A DNA stretch of 55,470 nucleotides from Candidatus Hinthialibacteria bacterium OLB16 (GTDB taxonomy: Bacteria; Hinthialibacterota; Hinthialibacteria; OLB16), in NCBI GenBank assembly GCA_001567115.1, contig LMZT01000130.1, forward strand, positions 1 through 55,470. The letters run 5' to 3'. Below, one piece after another: positions 9,632-18,417 of the stretch. The position numbers and the translations under genes are program-made. A model generated the notes under the pieces. The model saw nothing but the letters and a program-made list of their open reading frames with translations. It searched no databases and was not told the origin of the DNA. How positions within the stretch are numbered: position 1 is the stretch's first letter; each line of letters opens with the position of its first letter.

Positions 9632-10670
9632 TCGTGCTGTTCTCCTTGTAATTATCAAGTGTTTTCCGGACCAGTGTGCGATACCGGCTGACAAACTCCT
9701 CCGGCTGTTTCGGAATCATTCCTGAGCCAAAAGGAAGCATCCATCGGATCAGAGGATCGAAGTCGCGAACTTCGAGCTTCCACAGCCAGGCATCCCGGTC
9801 TGTTTCACTGACCTGGCCATGGTCCCTGCAGAAACCTTCCACCCGCCAGAAATCATCCCCGGATATCTCGATCGTTGCCTCGACAGGAGAATTTTCATAA
9901 AGGAAATTCCATGGAGGGACAGAAGAGTAATCTTTCATCCTGAAGTTATCGGGGATGGCATAAGAGCCTTGGGCAAGGGATTTCACTCCTTTCGGGTCGA
10001 TGCGGCTGACACGAAAAACCCGCACTGCATCCTTGTCGCAATCCCTGCCGACCATATACCACAGCCCTTTGCGTGTAAAAAATCCATACGGCTCGACACG
10101 TCTCTGGCTGACCTGGTTGGAATGAAAAGACTGATACCTGAAAGAGACAGTTTTATGGTCGGTTCCACATTTGAGGAGCTGATCGAGCAGATCGGGATCC
10201 TGTTGCGGCTGGGCAGGCTCCGGTGAGTGGGAGATCACATCCCCCAGGAGAGATTGCCCGGAAAGGCCGCTCCCCCTGGCGGACAGTTTCTGCAGAGCGA
10301 GAGCAATATGGGTGCGCAGGGGGAAATCTTCCTTCTGGGCAATATAGTGCCCCATCAGGCGGAGGGTTGCGTCCTCTTCATCGGTCAGGTTGAGGTTGCG
10401 CAGAACATACCTGCGGGGGAGGATATGATAGGTGTAGGCATTGACTTCCTCCTGCTGGCCCTCAGCGAACTGTGTGGTTTCATTCATTTCCAGGGGGATT
10501 CCGAATTCGCGGATGGTCTCCTTAAGCCTTTCGAAGGCTCGGCGATTGGCATCGGAAAGCTGCTCGACATCCGGTTCGACCATCCCGATCCCTTTCATCA
10601 GGTCGATTGCTCGCACTCCTTCGACTGGATTGTCCAGGAGGTAAGCGATCGCTTTGAGCACCTTCACCAT
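9618..10670 (-). CDS. WYL-domain transcriptional regulator (PafB-like)
   Basis: About 350 residues from the ATG at 10670, with a longer alternative at 10694. The N-terminus (MVKVLKAIAYLLDNPVEGVR, then AIDLMKGIG) is a helix-turn-helix arm, followed by a linker (RRYVLRNLNLTDEEDATLRLM). The WYL core is KTVSFRYQSFHSNQVSQRRV, then PYGFFTRKGLWYMVGRD and AVRVFRVSRIDP. The C-terminal region (WMLPFGSGMIPKQPEEF) matches the WCX extension. It is first in a two-gene unit with the next WYL gene. No DNA-damage or proteasome gene is nearby to show the regulon. Confidence 0.78.
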   Translation of the reverse strand: MVKVLKAIAYLLDNPVEGVRAIDLMKGIGMVEPDVEQLSDANRRAFERLKETIREFGIPLEMNETTQFAEGQQEEVNAYTYHILPRRYVLRNLNLTDEEDATLRLMGHYIAQKEDFPLRTHIALALQKLSARGSGLSGQSLLGDVISHSPEPAQPQQDPDLLDQLLKCGTDHKTVSFRYQSFHSNQVSQRRVEPYGFFTRKGLWYMVGRDCDKDAVRVFRVSRIDPKGVKSLAQGSYAIPDNFRMKDYSSVPPWNFLYENSPVEATIEISGDDFWRVEGFCRDHGQVSETDRDAWLWKLEVRDFDPLIRWMLPFGSGMIPKQPEEFVSRYRTLVRKTLDNYKENSTSAVA

Positions 10671-11160
10671 GGAGTCTCTATTCAGATTTCTCACAGCCCA
10701 TCAGCCTTTCGGATCAATCAGTTTGAGGATAGAAATTCAGCCAAAGTTTCCTGGAAAACCCCGGGTAAAAACGATAATCCAGGCACCCAGGGAACTTCCT
10801 CTCTCTGAAAACCTGCCGGCATGGTTCTTCCCCCTGTCCTATGCGCCTGAATCCTTGCCAAGGTCCCTGACCGATCCAATTTCCACCCCCGGAAGGAGAT
10901 CCGCTGATTCCTCCCCAACTGGAATCATACCAGACTGGTCTGACAAAGTTCTATCGGGCACCAATAAGTCCGGGATAAATGATTTCATAATAATCGGCGT
11001 ATACAGAGTAAAGTTTTTTCATTATTTTCAAAAATAAGTGAGTCACAAGCTGATGCTTTCATCAGGTCCCGGTCATTCCATTTTGGGGAATAACCGTTTA
11101 ACCTTCTCGTGCGAGGCAGCTGTTTCCGCTGTTATCGATAACTGGATAAGGAGTTTGGCA
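10671..11160. other. 490-base divergent intergenic region
   Basis: Lies between the leftward WYL pair and the rightward ferredoxin gene. The part from about 10960 to 11040 is clearly A/T-rich compared with the coding DNA and contains a perfect palindrome at 11022-11037. I found no convincing RNA gene or ORF with family resemblance in it, and no full-consensus promoter. Confidence 0.5.
11022..11037. promoter_or_regulatory. Perfect A/T-rich palindrome upstream of ferredoxin
   Basis: TTATTTT at 11022-11028 and AAAATAA at 11031-11037 are exact inverted copies separated by CA, 124 bases before the ferredoxin start. It follows an A/T-rich tract. It could be an operator for a Fur-, FNR- or LacI-like protein, or a stem in the leader RNA; nothing distinguishes these. 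Confidence 0.35.
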
Positions 11161-11391
11161 ATGGCACAGGCGAGTGACCGCTGGGAAGATAACGCTGAAG
11201 GTCCATATTATATCGATAAATCGTGTTCGATGTGCAACCTTTGTACAGAAATTGCCCCGGATAATATTAGAGAAGCACCTGAAGGAGATCACTGCTACAT
11301 TTCCAGACAACCCGAGGCAGGAGACGAAACAACCAATCTGCAGGATGCAATTGACCAGTGCCCCTGTGAGGCGATTGGAAAAGAGGAGTGA
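11161..11391 (+). CDS. Single-cluster 4Fe-4S ferredoxin
   Basis: A 76-residue soluble electron carrier. After ATG 11161 (with AAGGAGT ahead of it) the sequence YYIDKSCSMCNLCTEIAPDN gives three ligands spaced C-x2-C-x2-C, and the fourth is in QCPCEAIG near the C-terminus. Only one cluster motif is present, as in short Thermotoga/Desulfovibrio-type ferredoxins. The acidic middle segment (NIREAPEGDHCYISRQPEAG) is normal for the group. It lies 40 bases ahead of a LacI regulator and about 1.3 kb ahead of dxr in the same direction; the MEP enzymes IspG and IspH need reductants of this sort, but a functional link is only inference. Confidence 0.85.
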   Translation: MAQASDRWEDNAEGPYYIDKSCSMCNLCTEIAPDNIREAPEGDHCYISRQPEAGDETTNLQDAIDQCPCEAIGKEE

Positions 11392-11431
11392 AACAGTTGC
11401 AGACAAATCGACAGGATGAGAAACGGTTTAT

Positions 11432-12622
11432 ATGGCCAAGACCCTGACCGAGGATCCTCACTCCAGCAAAAGAGCGATCCTGCCCCGCACTCGTGTGACT
11501 ATGGCGGATGTGGCGCGTGCCGCTGATGTCAGCAAAGCCCTGGTTTCACGGGTTCTGAACAAAGTCGAATCCCAGATTCCGATTCCTCAGGAAACCATCC
11601 GCCGCATCGAAAGAATCGCCGCTGAGCTGAATTATGTTCCCTCACGCTCTGCGCGCTCCCTGAAACGGGGAAACCGCCTGAACCTGATTGGTGTCAGCAT
11701 ACGGACCGGCATTCCTCCCGGAATCCATCAGACCGAAGAGGAAATGCTGCCATCCAAACCCCTTCCGGAGGAGTACCGGCATACTCCAGTCCATGATGTC
11801 ATGGCGTATGAACGCAGTTTTTCAATCGGCCTGATTATCGATGCCTTATGGCAGAACAGTAATCCCACTGTCTGGGATCTGGTCATTCAGCATCGTCCGG
11901 AAACCTCCGAAGGCCCCTTGAGGGGGACTGACCTCGGGCTGGATCTGGTGGATGGGCTGCTCTATATGCAGCCCACACTCCAGCACAGGGAATACCTGAA
12001 TTTTGTGAGGTCAGGATATCCGATTGTGGTGATTGGCCATATTTCAGGCATCGAAGAAGATGTGTGTGCGGTTGGCATCGACAATCCGAAAGCCGCTGCT
12101 CTTCTGGTGGATCATCTCTACCGGCTGAATCGCCGCAAAATGGTGGCTCTCTGGCCGTATGGGGAGTATGTCGGCCTGACCATCGGGCGGAACAGGGGGT
12201 TCAATAACCGCTTATCCGCTTATGGGCTTGAACCCCTGGGGGTCAGTTTTATCGGCAGCGACCTCAGCCCGGCCCGGGGATACTGGATGACTCTGAGAAT
12301 GCTCGATCAGCACCCGGATCTGGATGCCATGGTGGTCGGGACCGATGATATCGCACGTGGCGCTATTTATGCTCTGCAGGAGCGTGGCAGACGAATCCCG
12401 GAAGATGTCTCGGTGGTCACGTTCGATGACAAACCGATCACGATTATCGAACCGCCCCTGATCACGGCCCTGCGCATCCCGTTCCCGGAGATCACACGCC
12501 AGGCGGTCAAGCTGTTGATGGACCTGATCCAGGGCAAGGTTCATGAACCGGTTCATATTGAGATCGAACCGGAGCTGGTTGTTCGCCAGTCCTGCGGTGC
12601 CGCCATGTTGAGCGGCATGTAA
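11432..12622 (+). CDS. LacI-family transcriptional regulator
   Basis: 396 residues. The DNA-binding headpiece is TMADVARAADVSKALVSRVL at about residues 23-42, with the hinge helix region NYVPSRSARSLKRG. The periplasmic-binding-protein-like effector domain contains SIGLIIDAL, DGLLYMQP, AMVVGTDDIARGAI and VSVVTFDDKP, and ends with the usual VHIEIEPELVVRQSC. A poorly conserved insertion (about residues 92-125) separates headpiece and core. The ligand is presumably a sugar, but no catabolic gene sits beside it; neighbours are a ferredoxin and dxr. An alternative start at the ATG of the headpiece (11501) is possible. Confidence 0.87.
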   Translation: MAKTLTEDPHSSKRAILPRTRVTMADVARAADVSKALVSRVLNKVESQIPIPQETIRRIERIAAELNYVPSRSARSLKRGNRLNLIGVSIRTGIPPGIHQTEEEMLPSKPLPEEYRHTPVHDVMAYERSFSIGLIIDALWQNSNPTVWDLVIQHRPETSEGPLRGTDLGLDLVDGLLYMQPTLQHREYLNFVRSGYPIVVIGHISGIEEDVCAVGIDNPKAAALLVDHLYRLNRRKMVALWPYGEYVGLTIGRNRGFNNRLSAYGLEPLGVSFIGSDLSPARGYWMTLRMLDQHPDLDAMVVGTDDIARGAIYALQERGRRIPEDVSVVTFDDKPITIIEPPLITALRIPFPEITRQAVKLLMDLIQGKVHEPVHIEIEPELVVRQSCGAAMLSGM

Positions 12623-12678
12623 AATAACTCCAGGTCCCTGCTTTCCCGTCACGCTCGAAAGTAGGATAATTTTCCTTC

Positions 12679-13842
12679 ATGAAAAGAAAGATCGCAATTC
12701 TTGGTTCTACCGGTTCGATCGGGACACAGACCCTGGAGGTGATCCGGGATCATTCGGATATCTTCGAGGTCATCGGCCTGGCGGCCTGCCGTAATGCTGA
12801 GCTGCTCCAGTTCCAGGCGCAGGCATTCCACCCACAGATACTCGCCCTGGACCGCCCGGAGAGGCTCAATGGCAGCCTGCCCGGCTGCCGTATTGCTTCA
12901 CCCGGTGTTGAAGGCCTGGTCGAGGTAGCCGCCCATCCGGAGGTGGACACAGTCGTGATTGCCACAGTGGGGGCTGCCGGGCTGATACCGACCCTCGCTG
13001 CCCTGCGTGCCGGAAAAAACATCGCTCTGGCAAATAAAGAGGTGCTGGTCATGGGAGGGGATATCCTCATGGCTGAAGCACGCCGCCTGTCCCGCCCGAT
13101 CATTCCCATCGATTCGGAACACAGCGCAATCCTGCAGTGCCTTCAGGGTGAGGATTACAACCGGATTCGAAGGATTGTCATTACCGCATCCGGAGGCCCC
13201 TTCCGCAACTGGTCCTTTGAGCAGATTCAGGCGGCGACTGTATCGGATGCTCTCAACCACCCCACCTGGTCGATGGGGCGCAAGATCACCATCGATTCAG
13301 CGACTTTGATGAACAAGGGGCTGGAGGTGATCGAAGCCCATCACCTATTCGATCTTCCAGTCGAAAAAATCGATGTTGTCATCCATCCCCAGTCGATCAT
13401 TCATTCGATGGTCGAGTTCACCGATGGAGCCGTGATGGCGCAGATGGGGCTGCCGGACATGAGGATCCCGATCCAGTTCGCCCTGGCTTTTCCGGAACGG
13501 CTGCCGAGGAATGATCCCCCGCTCGATCTGCCATCTCTGGGGCAATTGACTTTCGAGCCTCCCGATATGGAGCGCTTCCCCTGCCTTAGGATTGCACGGG
13601 AGGCATGCCGTTGCGGTGGCGGGTATCCGGCGGTGCTGTCCGTGGCCAATGAGGAAGCGGTCGCCGCTTTTCTGGCGGGCTGCATTTCTTTCGGACAGAT
13701 CAGTGAAATCATCCAATCGGAAATGGATAGTTTTTCCAATCCATCACGGCTCGACTTTGAAGCCATACTGGCCATCGAATCACAGACCCGTGAATCCATC
13801 CGTAAACGTTTCGGGCTGGCTGGACAGGCGCTTCGCCCATAA
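12679..13842 (+). CDS. dxr: 1-deoxy-D-xylulose 5-phosphate reductoisomerase
   Basis: Second enzyme of the MEP isoprenoid pathway: it rearranges and reduces DXP to 2-C-methyl-D-erythritol 4-phosphate with NADPH and a divalent metal. 387 residues, the normal length. The NADPH loop is ILGSTGSIGTQTLEV; the metal/substrate site shows IDSEHSAILQCL; then ITASGGPFRNW and KITIDSATLMNKGLEVIEAH. HPQSIIHSMVEFTDGAVMAQ leads to the C-terminal helical domain. All landmark residues are present and the gene is unbroken. Together with the polyprenyl synthase at 7.6 kb it shows isoprenoids are made by the MEP route. Confidence 0.97.
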   Translation: MKRKIAILGSTGSIGTQTLEVIRDHSDIFEVIGLAACRNAELLQFQAQAFHPQILALDRPERLNGSLPGCRIASPGVEGLVEVAAHPEVDTVVIATVGAAGLIPTLAALRAGKNIALANKEVLVMGGDILMAEARRLSRPIIPIDSEHSAILQCLQGEDYNRIRRIVITASGGPFRNWSFEQIQAATVSDALNHPTWSMGRKITIDSATLMNKGLEVIEAHHLFDLPVEKIDVVIHPQSIIHSMVEFTDGAVMAQMGLPDMRIPIQFALAFPERLPRNDPPLDLPSLGQLTFEPPDMERFPCLRIAREACRCGGGYPAVLSVANEEAVAAFLAGCISFGQISEIIQSEMDSFSNPSRLDFEAILAIESQTRESIRKRFGLAGQALRP

Positions 13843-13920
13843 AGTGATCACCATTTTCGCCTGCAGCTGTCCAGCGCGATGATGAGCCAGGCAACCTCCG
13901 CTGGAGCAGGAGCTGATTGA

Positions 13921-15155
13921 GTGCGGATCTTCGTCTTTGTTCCACAAATCCCTTATCCCGCAAAGAGCGGCGGCAGAATCGTGACCTGCCCGCTGGTCGA
14001 GGAACTGAGCAGGCTCCATGAGGTTCACCTCTTCACTCTCACTCATGGTGAAGCTGAGGAAAAAGCGGGGATCGACCATTTCTCGAACCTGTGCGCGGGT
14101 GTTTACACCGCTCCGGGAACCAGCCGGATCGATATCCCGGTTTTGGGCAGGTCTTTCTTCTCCAGGTACCCTTACAAGGTCCACCGCTTTACCAGCCGGG
14201 AACTGGCCCAGAAGGCGGCACGGGCTGCTGAAAAGCATCCTCCCGATGTGATCCATTGCCAGAATTTCTATATGGCGCTGTATGCACGGGACCTCGCGGC
14301 ACGCTGCAAGGTCCTTTATCAGGAGAACTTTGAAACACTGCTGCTGGAACGCTGGTGTGCCAATGCAGCCAACCCCATCCTGCGCCGGATGATCCAGATC
14401 GAGGCACGGCGGACTCGCAACTTCGAAATGGAATGTCCGGTGTGGTTTGACTGGCTGGCCACCATTTCCGGCGCCGATGAGATGCACTATCGCCAGGCAG
14501 CCGAGATGTTCCCGGGGACACGTGACCTGATCCATTCACGGATTGTCACAGTCCGCCCCGGCATCGATTTGTCTTACTACACCACCCGGCAGGAACAGAG
14601 CCTCTCGAATCCCTTTCCGCCACGGGCCATGAAGAACCTGGTTTTCACCGGCATGTTCGGATATGAAGCCAATGTCGATGGGGCAGTCTGGATGGTGAAG
14701 GAAATCATGCCCCTGCTCGAGCGTGAGAATCTCAGCCTGTGGCTGGTGGGCCAGAAACCAGCCGATACAGTGCGTGCCTTGCACAATCCACCCTGGATCC
14801 ATGTAACCGGGGCTGTCGAGGACATCCGCCCGTACCTCCACCATGCCGACCTGTCTGTTGTGCCATTGAGGATCGGGGGGGAATCCGGCTGAAGATTCTT
14901 GAGGCCCTGGCCATGGGCTGCCAGGTGGTCAGCACACCGGTTGGGTGCGAGGGGTTGTGGAGCCAGGAGGATCCCCCGGTCTGGTCCATCGCCGAGACAC
15001 CTGCTGACTTCGCTGAGTCGATCCGTGCCTGTCTCCATCAGGAAGTGGACAGGGCCGGACTGCGCCGCTGGGTGAGCGAGCGCTTTTCACCCACCCGGTT
15101 CATCGATGAGCTGACCAACCTTTACAGCTGTTCCACCCTGAAATCGACCACCTGA
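13921..15155 (+). CDS. Glycosyltransferase, GT4-like sugar transferase (one frameshift)
   Basis: About 411 residues of a GT-B fold enzyme that moves a sugar from a nucleotide donor, probably for exopolysaccharide. The GTG at 13921 follows AGGAG. The N-terminus (RIFVFVPQIPYPAKSGGRIV) resembles the sugar transferases linked to PEP-CTERM/EpsH clusters. The acceptor half contains DVIHCQNFYMALYA, the donor half VFTGMFGYEANVDGAVW and DLSVVPLRIGGG. The frame breaks at the seven-G run near 14877: one more G gives the expected join from IGGG to IRLKILEALAMGCQVVSTP. The 3' end overlaps the convergent phosphodiesterase gene by 34 bases. Confidence 0.82.
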
Positions 15156-16042
15156 AGCCGGTGGTCACTCCACCAGCTGGTTTCGAGACGGTAGTTGAGG
15201 AGGTCGACTGAACGGTCGTGCCAGGCATGGTCGAGCGCGACAAATGGAATCGGAAAAGGCCATGTGTAGGGCCATCCACTCCCGCGTTTCTCGTATGCAT
15301 GGGAAAAGGTCTTTCTCAGTGACCGGAAGCACACAGAATCCCGCGGGGTGTTGAAATCACCGATAATCATTGTAGGGCTTTCGCAGGTGGCGGAATCGAT
15401 CCAGCGTCCCAAATCCGCCAGGGGAATCGCACGATTCGCTAGAGGGTTGGCTCTGACATCCACAGCGATCAGGCGCAGCTCCCGGTCCTCGAGATTCAGC
15501 CGAACCTGCCAGGCGCGACCGCCGCGCATCGGGATGCCATTCTCACTGATTTTCGGAAACCGTGAGATCAGCCCCATTCTTTCAGCATAAAGTGTATCGG
15601 CCTGTGGCAGGAGGGTTTCGGCAAGATAATGGAAGTCGTTTTCTCCCGGCGGTTCTGAAAGAAGGACCACATCAGCATCAAATCTCGAAAGGGTGGAAAT
15701 GACCCTTTCAAGGCCAAAGGGGGCATGAGCACAATTCCAGTGCACCAGCCTGATCCGTGGACCCGCCGGGTCGATGGCTGAATTCCAGGCGAAGTCGATC
15801 AAAAGCATCTTCCCAAGTGACACAAGCCCCAGGCAGGCCCAGAACAGAATCATCCCGGCAGAGAGCCTTCTTCTGCGCAGAAACAACCAGAGAAAAGCAG
15901 CCATGCAGGCCAATAGCGCAGGAATGCAATAGAACACCCGGCTGAGAAAAAACTGGTCTCTGAAAAACAGCCCAGCCACCCACAGGATCGAAACACCGGG
16001 AAACAGGCAAACCAGGGACCTCAGGAATGGGTGGTTTTTCAT
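15122..16042 (-). CDS. Endonuclease/exonuclease/phosphatase-family membrane protein
   Basis: 306 residues. Three hydrophobic segments (about residues 10-28, 33-55 and 62-82) anchor a C-terminal EEP domain. Catalytic-type motifs are VHWNCAHAPFG (the first Asn), DVVLLSEPPGEND (metal-binding acid), MIIGDFNTP (Asp and Asn), and the end region ALDHAW with WWSDHRLQVVDF (His pair). Such proteins hydrolyse phosphodiesters or phosphomonoesters outside the membrane; related proteins have unknown substrates. It is the last gene of a minus-strand run with a methyltransferase and a membrane glycosyltransferase, suggesting envelope lipid or glycan work. Confidence 0.78.
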   Translation of the reverse strand: MKNHPFLRSLVCLFPGVSILWVAGLFFRDQFFLSRVFYCIPALLACMAAFLWLFLRRRRLSAGMILFWACLGLVSLGKMLLIDFAWNSAIDPAGPRIRLVHWNCAHAPFGLERVISTLSRFDADVVLLSEPPGENDFHYLAETLLPQADTLYAERMGLISRFPKISENGIPMRGGRAWQVRLNLEDRELRLIAVDVRANPLANRAIPLADLGRWIDSATCESPTMIIGDFNTPRDSVCFRSLRKTFSHAYEKRGSGWPYTWPFPIPFVALDHAWHDRSVDLLNYRLETSWWSDHRLQVVDFRVEQL

Positions 16043-16097
16043 CTGTTGCTGGCCATGAAATCCTGATTGAACCCGGAATGGAGTGATCCGGATATTT

Positions 16098-16823
16098 TTA
16101 ATGCAAGGGTTTCTTCGCCAGAATCGCCTGGTTGAGCATCACAGGCCCCAGGAGTCTTCCGGCATGATCGATTCGGCTCAGCAGAGAATTGGTCCAGGAA
16201 AATATGAATGGAAACAGGTGAAAGCCGAACTGATCGAGAACCTGGAGGCGCTGGCTTTGAGCCATCCTGCGCAGCTCCCCATACCCGACCCAGTTTTCAT
16301 GACCATCATAGGGGCGTGCTCCCAGCGCATTCCCCAGGCGGATGGCCCAGTGCCAGATCCGATTGGGGGTGGTCAAGGCCAGTGTCCCTCCAGGCTTCAG
16401 CACACGCACCAGTTCCTGAAAGGCCCGTTCAGGATCAGGGACATGCTCGATCACTTCACTCGAGATCACGATATCGAAAGAGCCCTCACGAAATGGGAGG
16501 TCACACAAACTGCCATTGCAGAGATCCGACTGGCACTTCAAGGCTGTCTGGCGGAGCAGGTTATAGCCAACATCGAGGCTGGTGACCTGCGCACCCCTCT
16601 GGACTGCATTCATCGAGAACCAGCCGGTCCCACAACCCCCATCCAGGATTCTTTTTCCTTTCAGGTCTTCACGGGAAAGCACATCGAAAATAATCTGAAC
16701 ACGCCGCTCGAGGTCATAACGGTTCATTTTCTGATCGAATTCTCCCGCGAACCGGTTGTAAAACAACTGCTTATCATCAACGGGTATAGAGGAAGCCGCC
16801 TCGGGTCGATCGGTTTTCACCAT
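16098..16823 (-). CDS. Class I SAM-dependent methyltransferase
   Basis: About 241 residues from ATG 16823. The SAM-binding motif I is RILDGGCGTGWFSM, the acidic motif II region is VTSLDVGYNLL, and the post-motif is FDIVISSEVIEHVPDP followed by RVLKPGGTLALTTPN, the standard UbiG/methyltransf_11 order. The C-terminal region (FHLFPFIFSWTN) is hydrophobic and may touch a lipid acceptor. It begins 17 bases after the membrane glycosyltransferase stop codon and is probably cotranscribed. Acceptor unknown. Confidence 0.85.
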   Translation of the reverse strand: MVKTDRPEAASSIPVDDKQLFYNRFAGEFDQKMNRYDLERRVQIIFDVLSREDLKGKRILDGGCGTGWFSMNAVQRGAQVTSLDVGYNLLRQTALKCQSDLCNGSLCDLPFREGSFDIVISSEVIEHVPDPERAFQELVRVLKPGGTLALTTPNRIWHWAIRLGNALGARPYDGHENWVGYGELRRMAQSQRLQVLDQFGFHLFPFIFSWTNSLLSRIDHAGRLLGPVMLNQAILAKKPLH

Positions 16824-16839
16824 TGATACAGTCTCCTTC

Positions 16840-18390
16840 TCAGGAAGGTGCCAAATCCACAATCTGGTACACCAGGCCATCTTTAATCACTTTGCCATGG
16901 CTTTGAACCCATCCAGCTGCGGGAGAACCCTTTTCCGGATCATAAAAATCAAATCCGGTGAAAGCCCCCTTTTCGCCCATGGTGTAGCTGGTGATGAGGA
17001 GATAATCCGCCCCATGCCGAACCATGGATTCAAGCGCTTCGGGGGTCAGTTCTTTCCAGTCGGTAACCCAGCCCCGGCGGTCGCAGAGGTAGATCAGGGC
17101 ATCCACATCGCGATCCACCACAAGGATGGCATCTGGATCAGTCAGCTCACGCACCCCACGCGATGCCGGGAGCCAGTGCTGGAGCCAGCCCACTTCGGTA
17201 TGCAGAAACTGTTTCTTCAGAGGACGGTCATACACCACCCAGCTCGCCAGCAGAAGCAACCCCAGGACAACAGAGGCGATCGATGCACCGACATGCGGAA
17301 AGCGCGGAGATTTCAGGCCGGCAATTTCGACCATCGCTCCTCCAGCCAGTCCAAAGGCCAGGCAGGCCGGAAAAAGCGCATGGACAAAGTAATAATCATG
17401 GACATGCATATAGATGGGGTAGTGATCGAAACCAAAATAGATAATCACGGTCAAAGCCCAGACCCGTGCGATCCAGGCCAGTGGAGACCTCCAGGCAATC
17501 AACAGCCCCACAAAGGCCAGAAAACATCCCAGCGGGGTGAGCAGCATGGTGGACAAGTGGGATCCGACACTTTCGAAAAAGTCGCTGTTCAGCCATTCGA
17601 GCCGAATGAATCGGCCCAGATCCCGCTGCTTGACTCCCCCTTCGCCTGTCATGAACCAGGCCCCGAATTCCATGGCGTGCTTCAGCCAGAGAACTGATGG
17701 GAAGAGCATCAGCCCGGCCAGGAGCCAGACCCGTCGATCGAAAAACCCCTTCACTCCCCGGATCAGAACCAGCGCACAGAGCATGGGGAGGCCGATATAG
17801 GCATTCGCGAAATTCATCAGGATCGAGAGGGCGCCAGAGAACAAGGCCCCGAACCAGAAACGCCACATTGGTTTCTGCAGCCACAGAATCCAGAGATAAA
17901 AACTGAGGATCATGAAGAAAAAAGCGGTTGGATGGCGCATCACGCAACGCCCCACATAGCTCCCCAGTGGCGACAGAATGAAAAGCGCAGTGCCCCACAC
18001 CGGGGTGGTGTTACGGCTCATGCGCCGCAGCAGGAGGTAACACACCAGCGCCGAGCCGAGCGATGCCGCCACACTGATCAGCCTGCCAAAAAGGACATGC
18101 TCGATCGCGATGCGGTAACAAAATGCCATTAAAGCCGGATAGAGCGGGAACTCATTGATAAACAGAAGCGGTTCAGCTGAATAACCATCGATCTTCGGGT
18201 ATTGAAGGAAGATGCCCTCACGCGCAAAGTGGCGCGCCATCATGGCTTCGGTCCCTTCGCGGAAACAGTGGTGATCGATCAGGTCAAGCCCGATTCCTTC
18301 AAAACGAATCAGGAATCCCACCAGCAGGAGCAGCGCCAGCGCCCACTTGTCATAACGGACCCAGTGGGTTTCCGATTCGCTGTTGTTCAT
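16840..18390 (-). CDS. Membrane glycosyltransferase, ArnT/PMT-like
   Basis: 516 residues with about ten hydrophobic helices, consistent with a polyprenyl-phosphate-sugar-dependent GT-C enzyme that adds sugars on the outer face of the inner membrane. The first loop after helix one (GIGLDLIDHHCFREGTEA) carries acidic residues where the GT39/GT83 catalytic Asp sits, with a following Arg/Glu. The protein ends in a soluble region (DPDAILVVDRDVDALIYL and ADYLLITSYTMGEKG), a common non-catalytic domain. It sits between fabH and a methyltransferase in the same direction. Confidence 0.75.
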   Translation of the reverse strand: MNNSESETHWVRYDKWALALLLLVGFLIRFEGIGLDLIDHHCFREGTEAMMARHFAREGIFLQYPKIDGYSAEPLLFINEFPLYPALMAFCYRIAIEHVLFGRLISVAASLGSALVCYLLLRRMSRNTTPVWGTALFILSPLGSYVGRCVMRHPTAFFFMILSFYLWILWLQKPMWRFWFGALFSGALSILMNFANAYIGLPMLCALVLIRGVKGFFDRRVWLLAGLMLFPSVLWLKHAMEFGAWFMTGEGGVKQRDLGRFIRLEWLNSDFFESVGSHLSTMLLTPLGCFLAFVGLLIAWRSPLAWIARVWALTVIIYFGFDHYPIYMHVHDYYFVHALFPACLAFGLAGGAMVEIAGLKSPRFPHVGASIASVVLGLLLLASWVVYDRPLKKQFLHTEVGWLQHWLPASRGVRELTDPDAILVVDRDVDALIYLCDRRGWVTDWKELTPEALESMVRHGADYLLITSYTMGEKGAFTGFDFYDPEKGSPAAGWVQSHGKVIKDGLVYQIVDLAPS

Positions 18391-18417
18391 GGAACCGGGA
18401 TCGATGGAGTTGTCATG

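Noticed and set aside
16083-16826. A 247-residue plus-strand ORF
   Set aside because: Antisense to the methyltransferase with its intact SAM motif.
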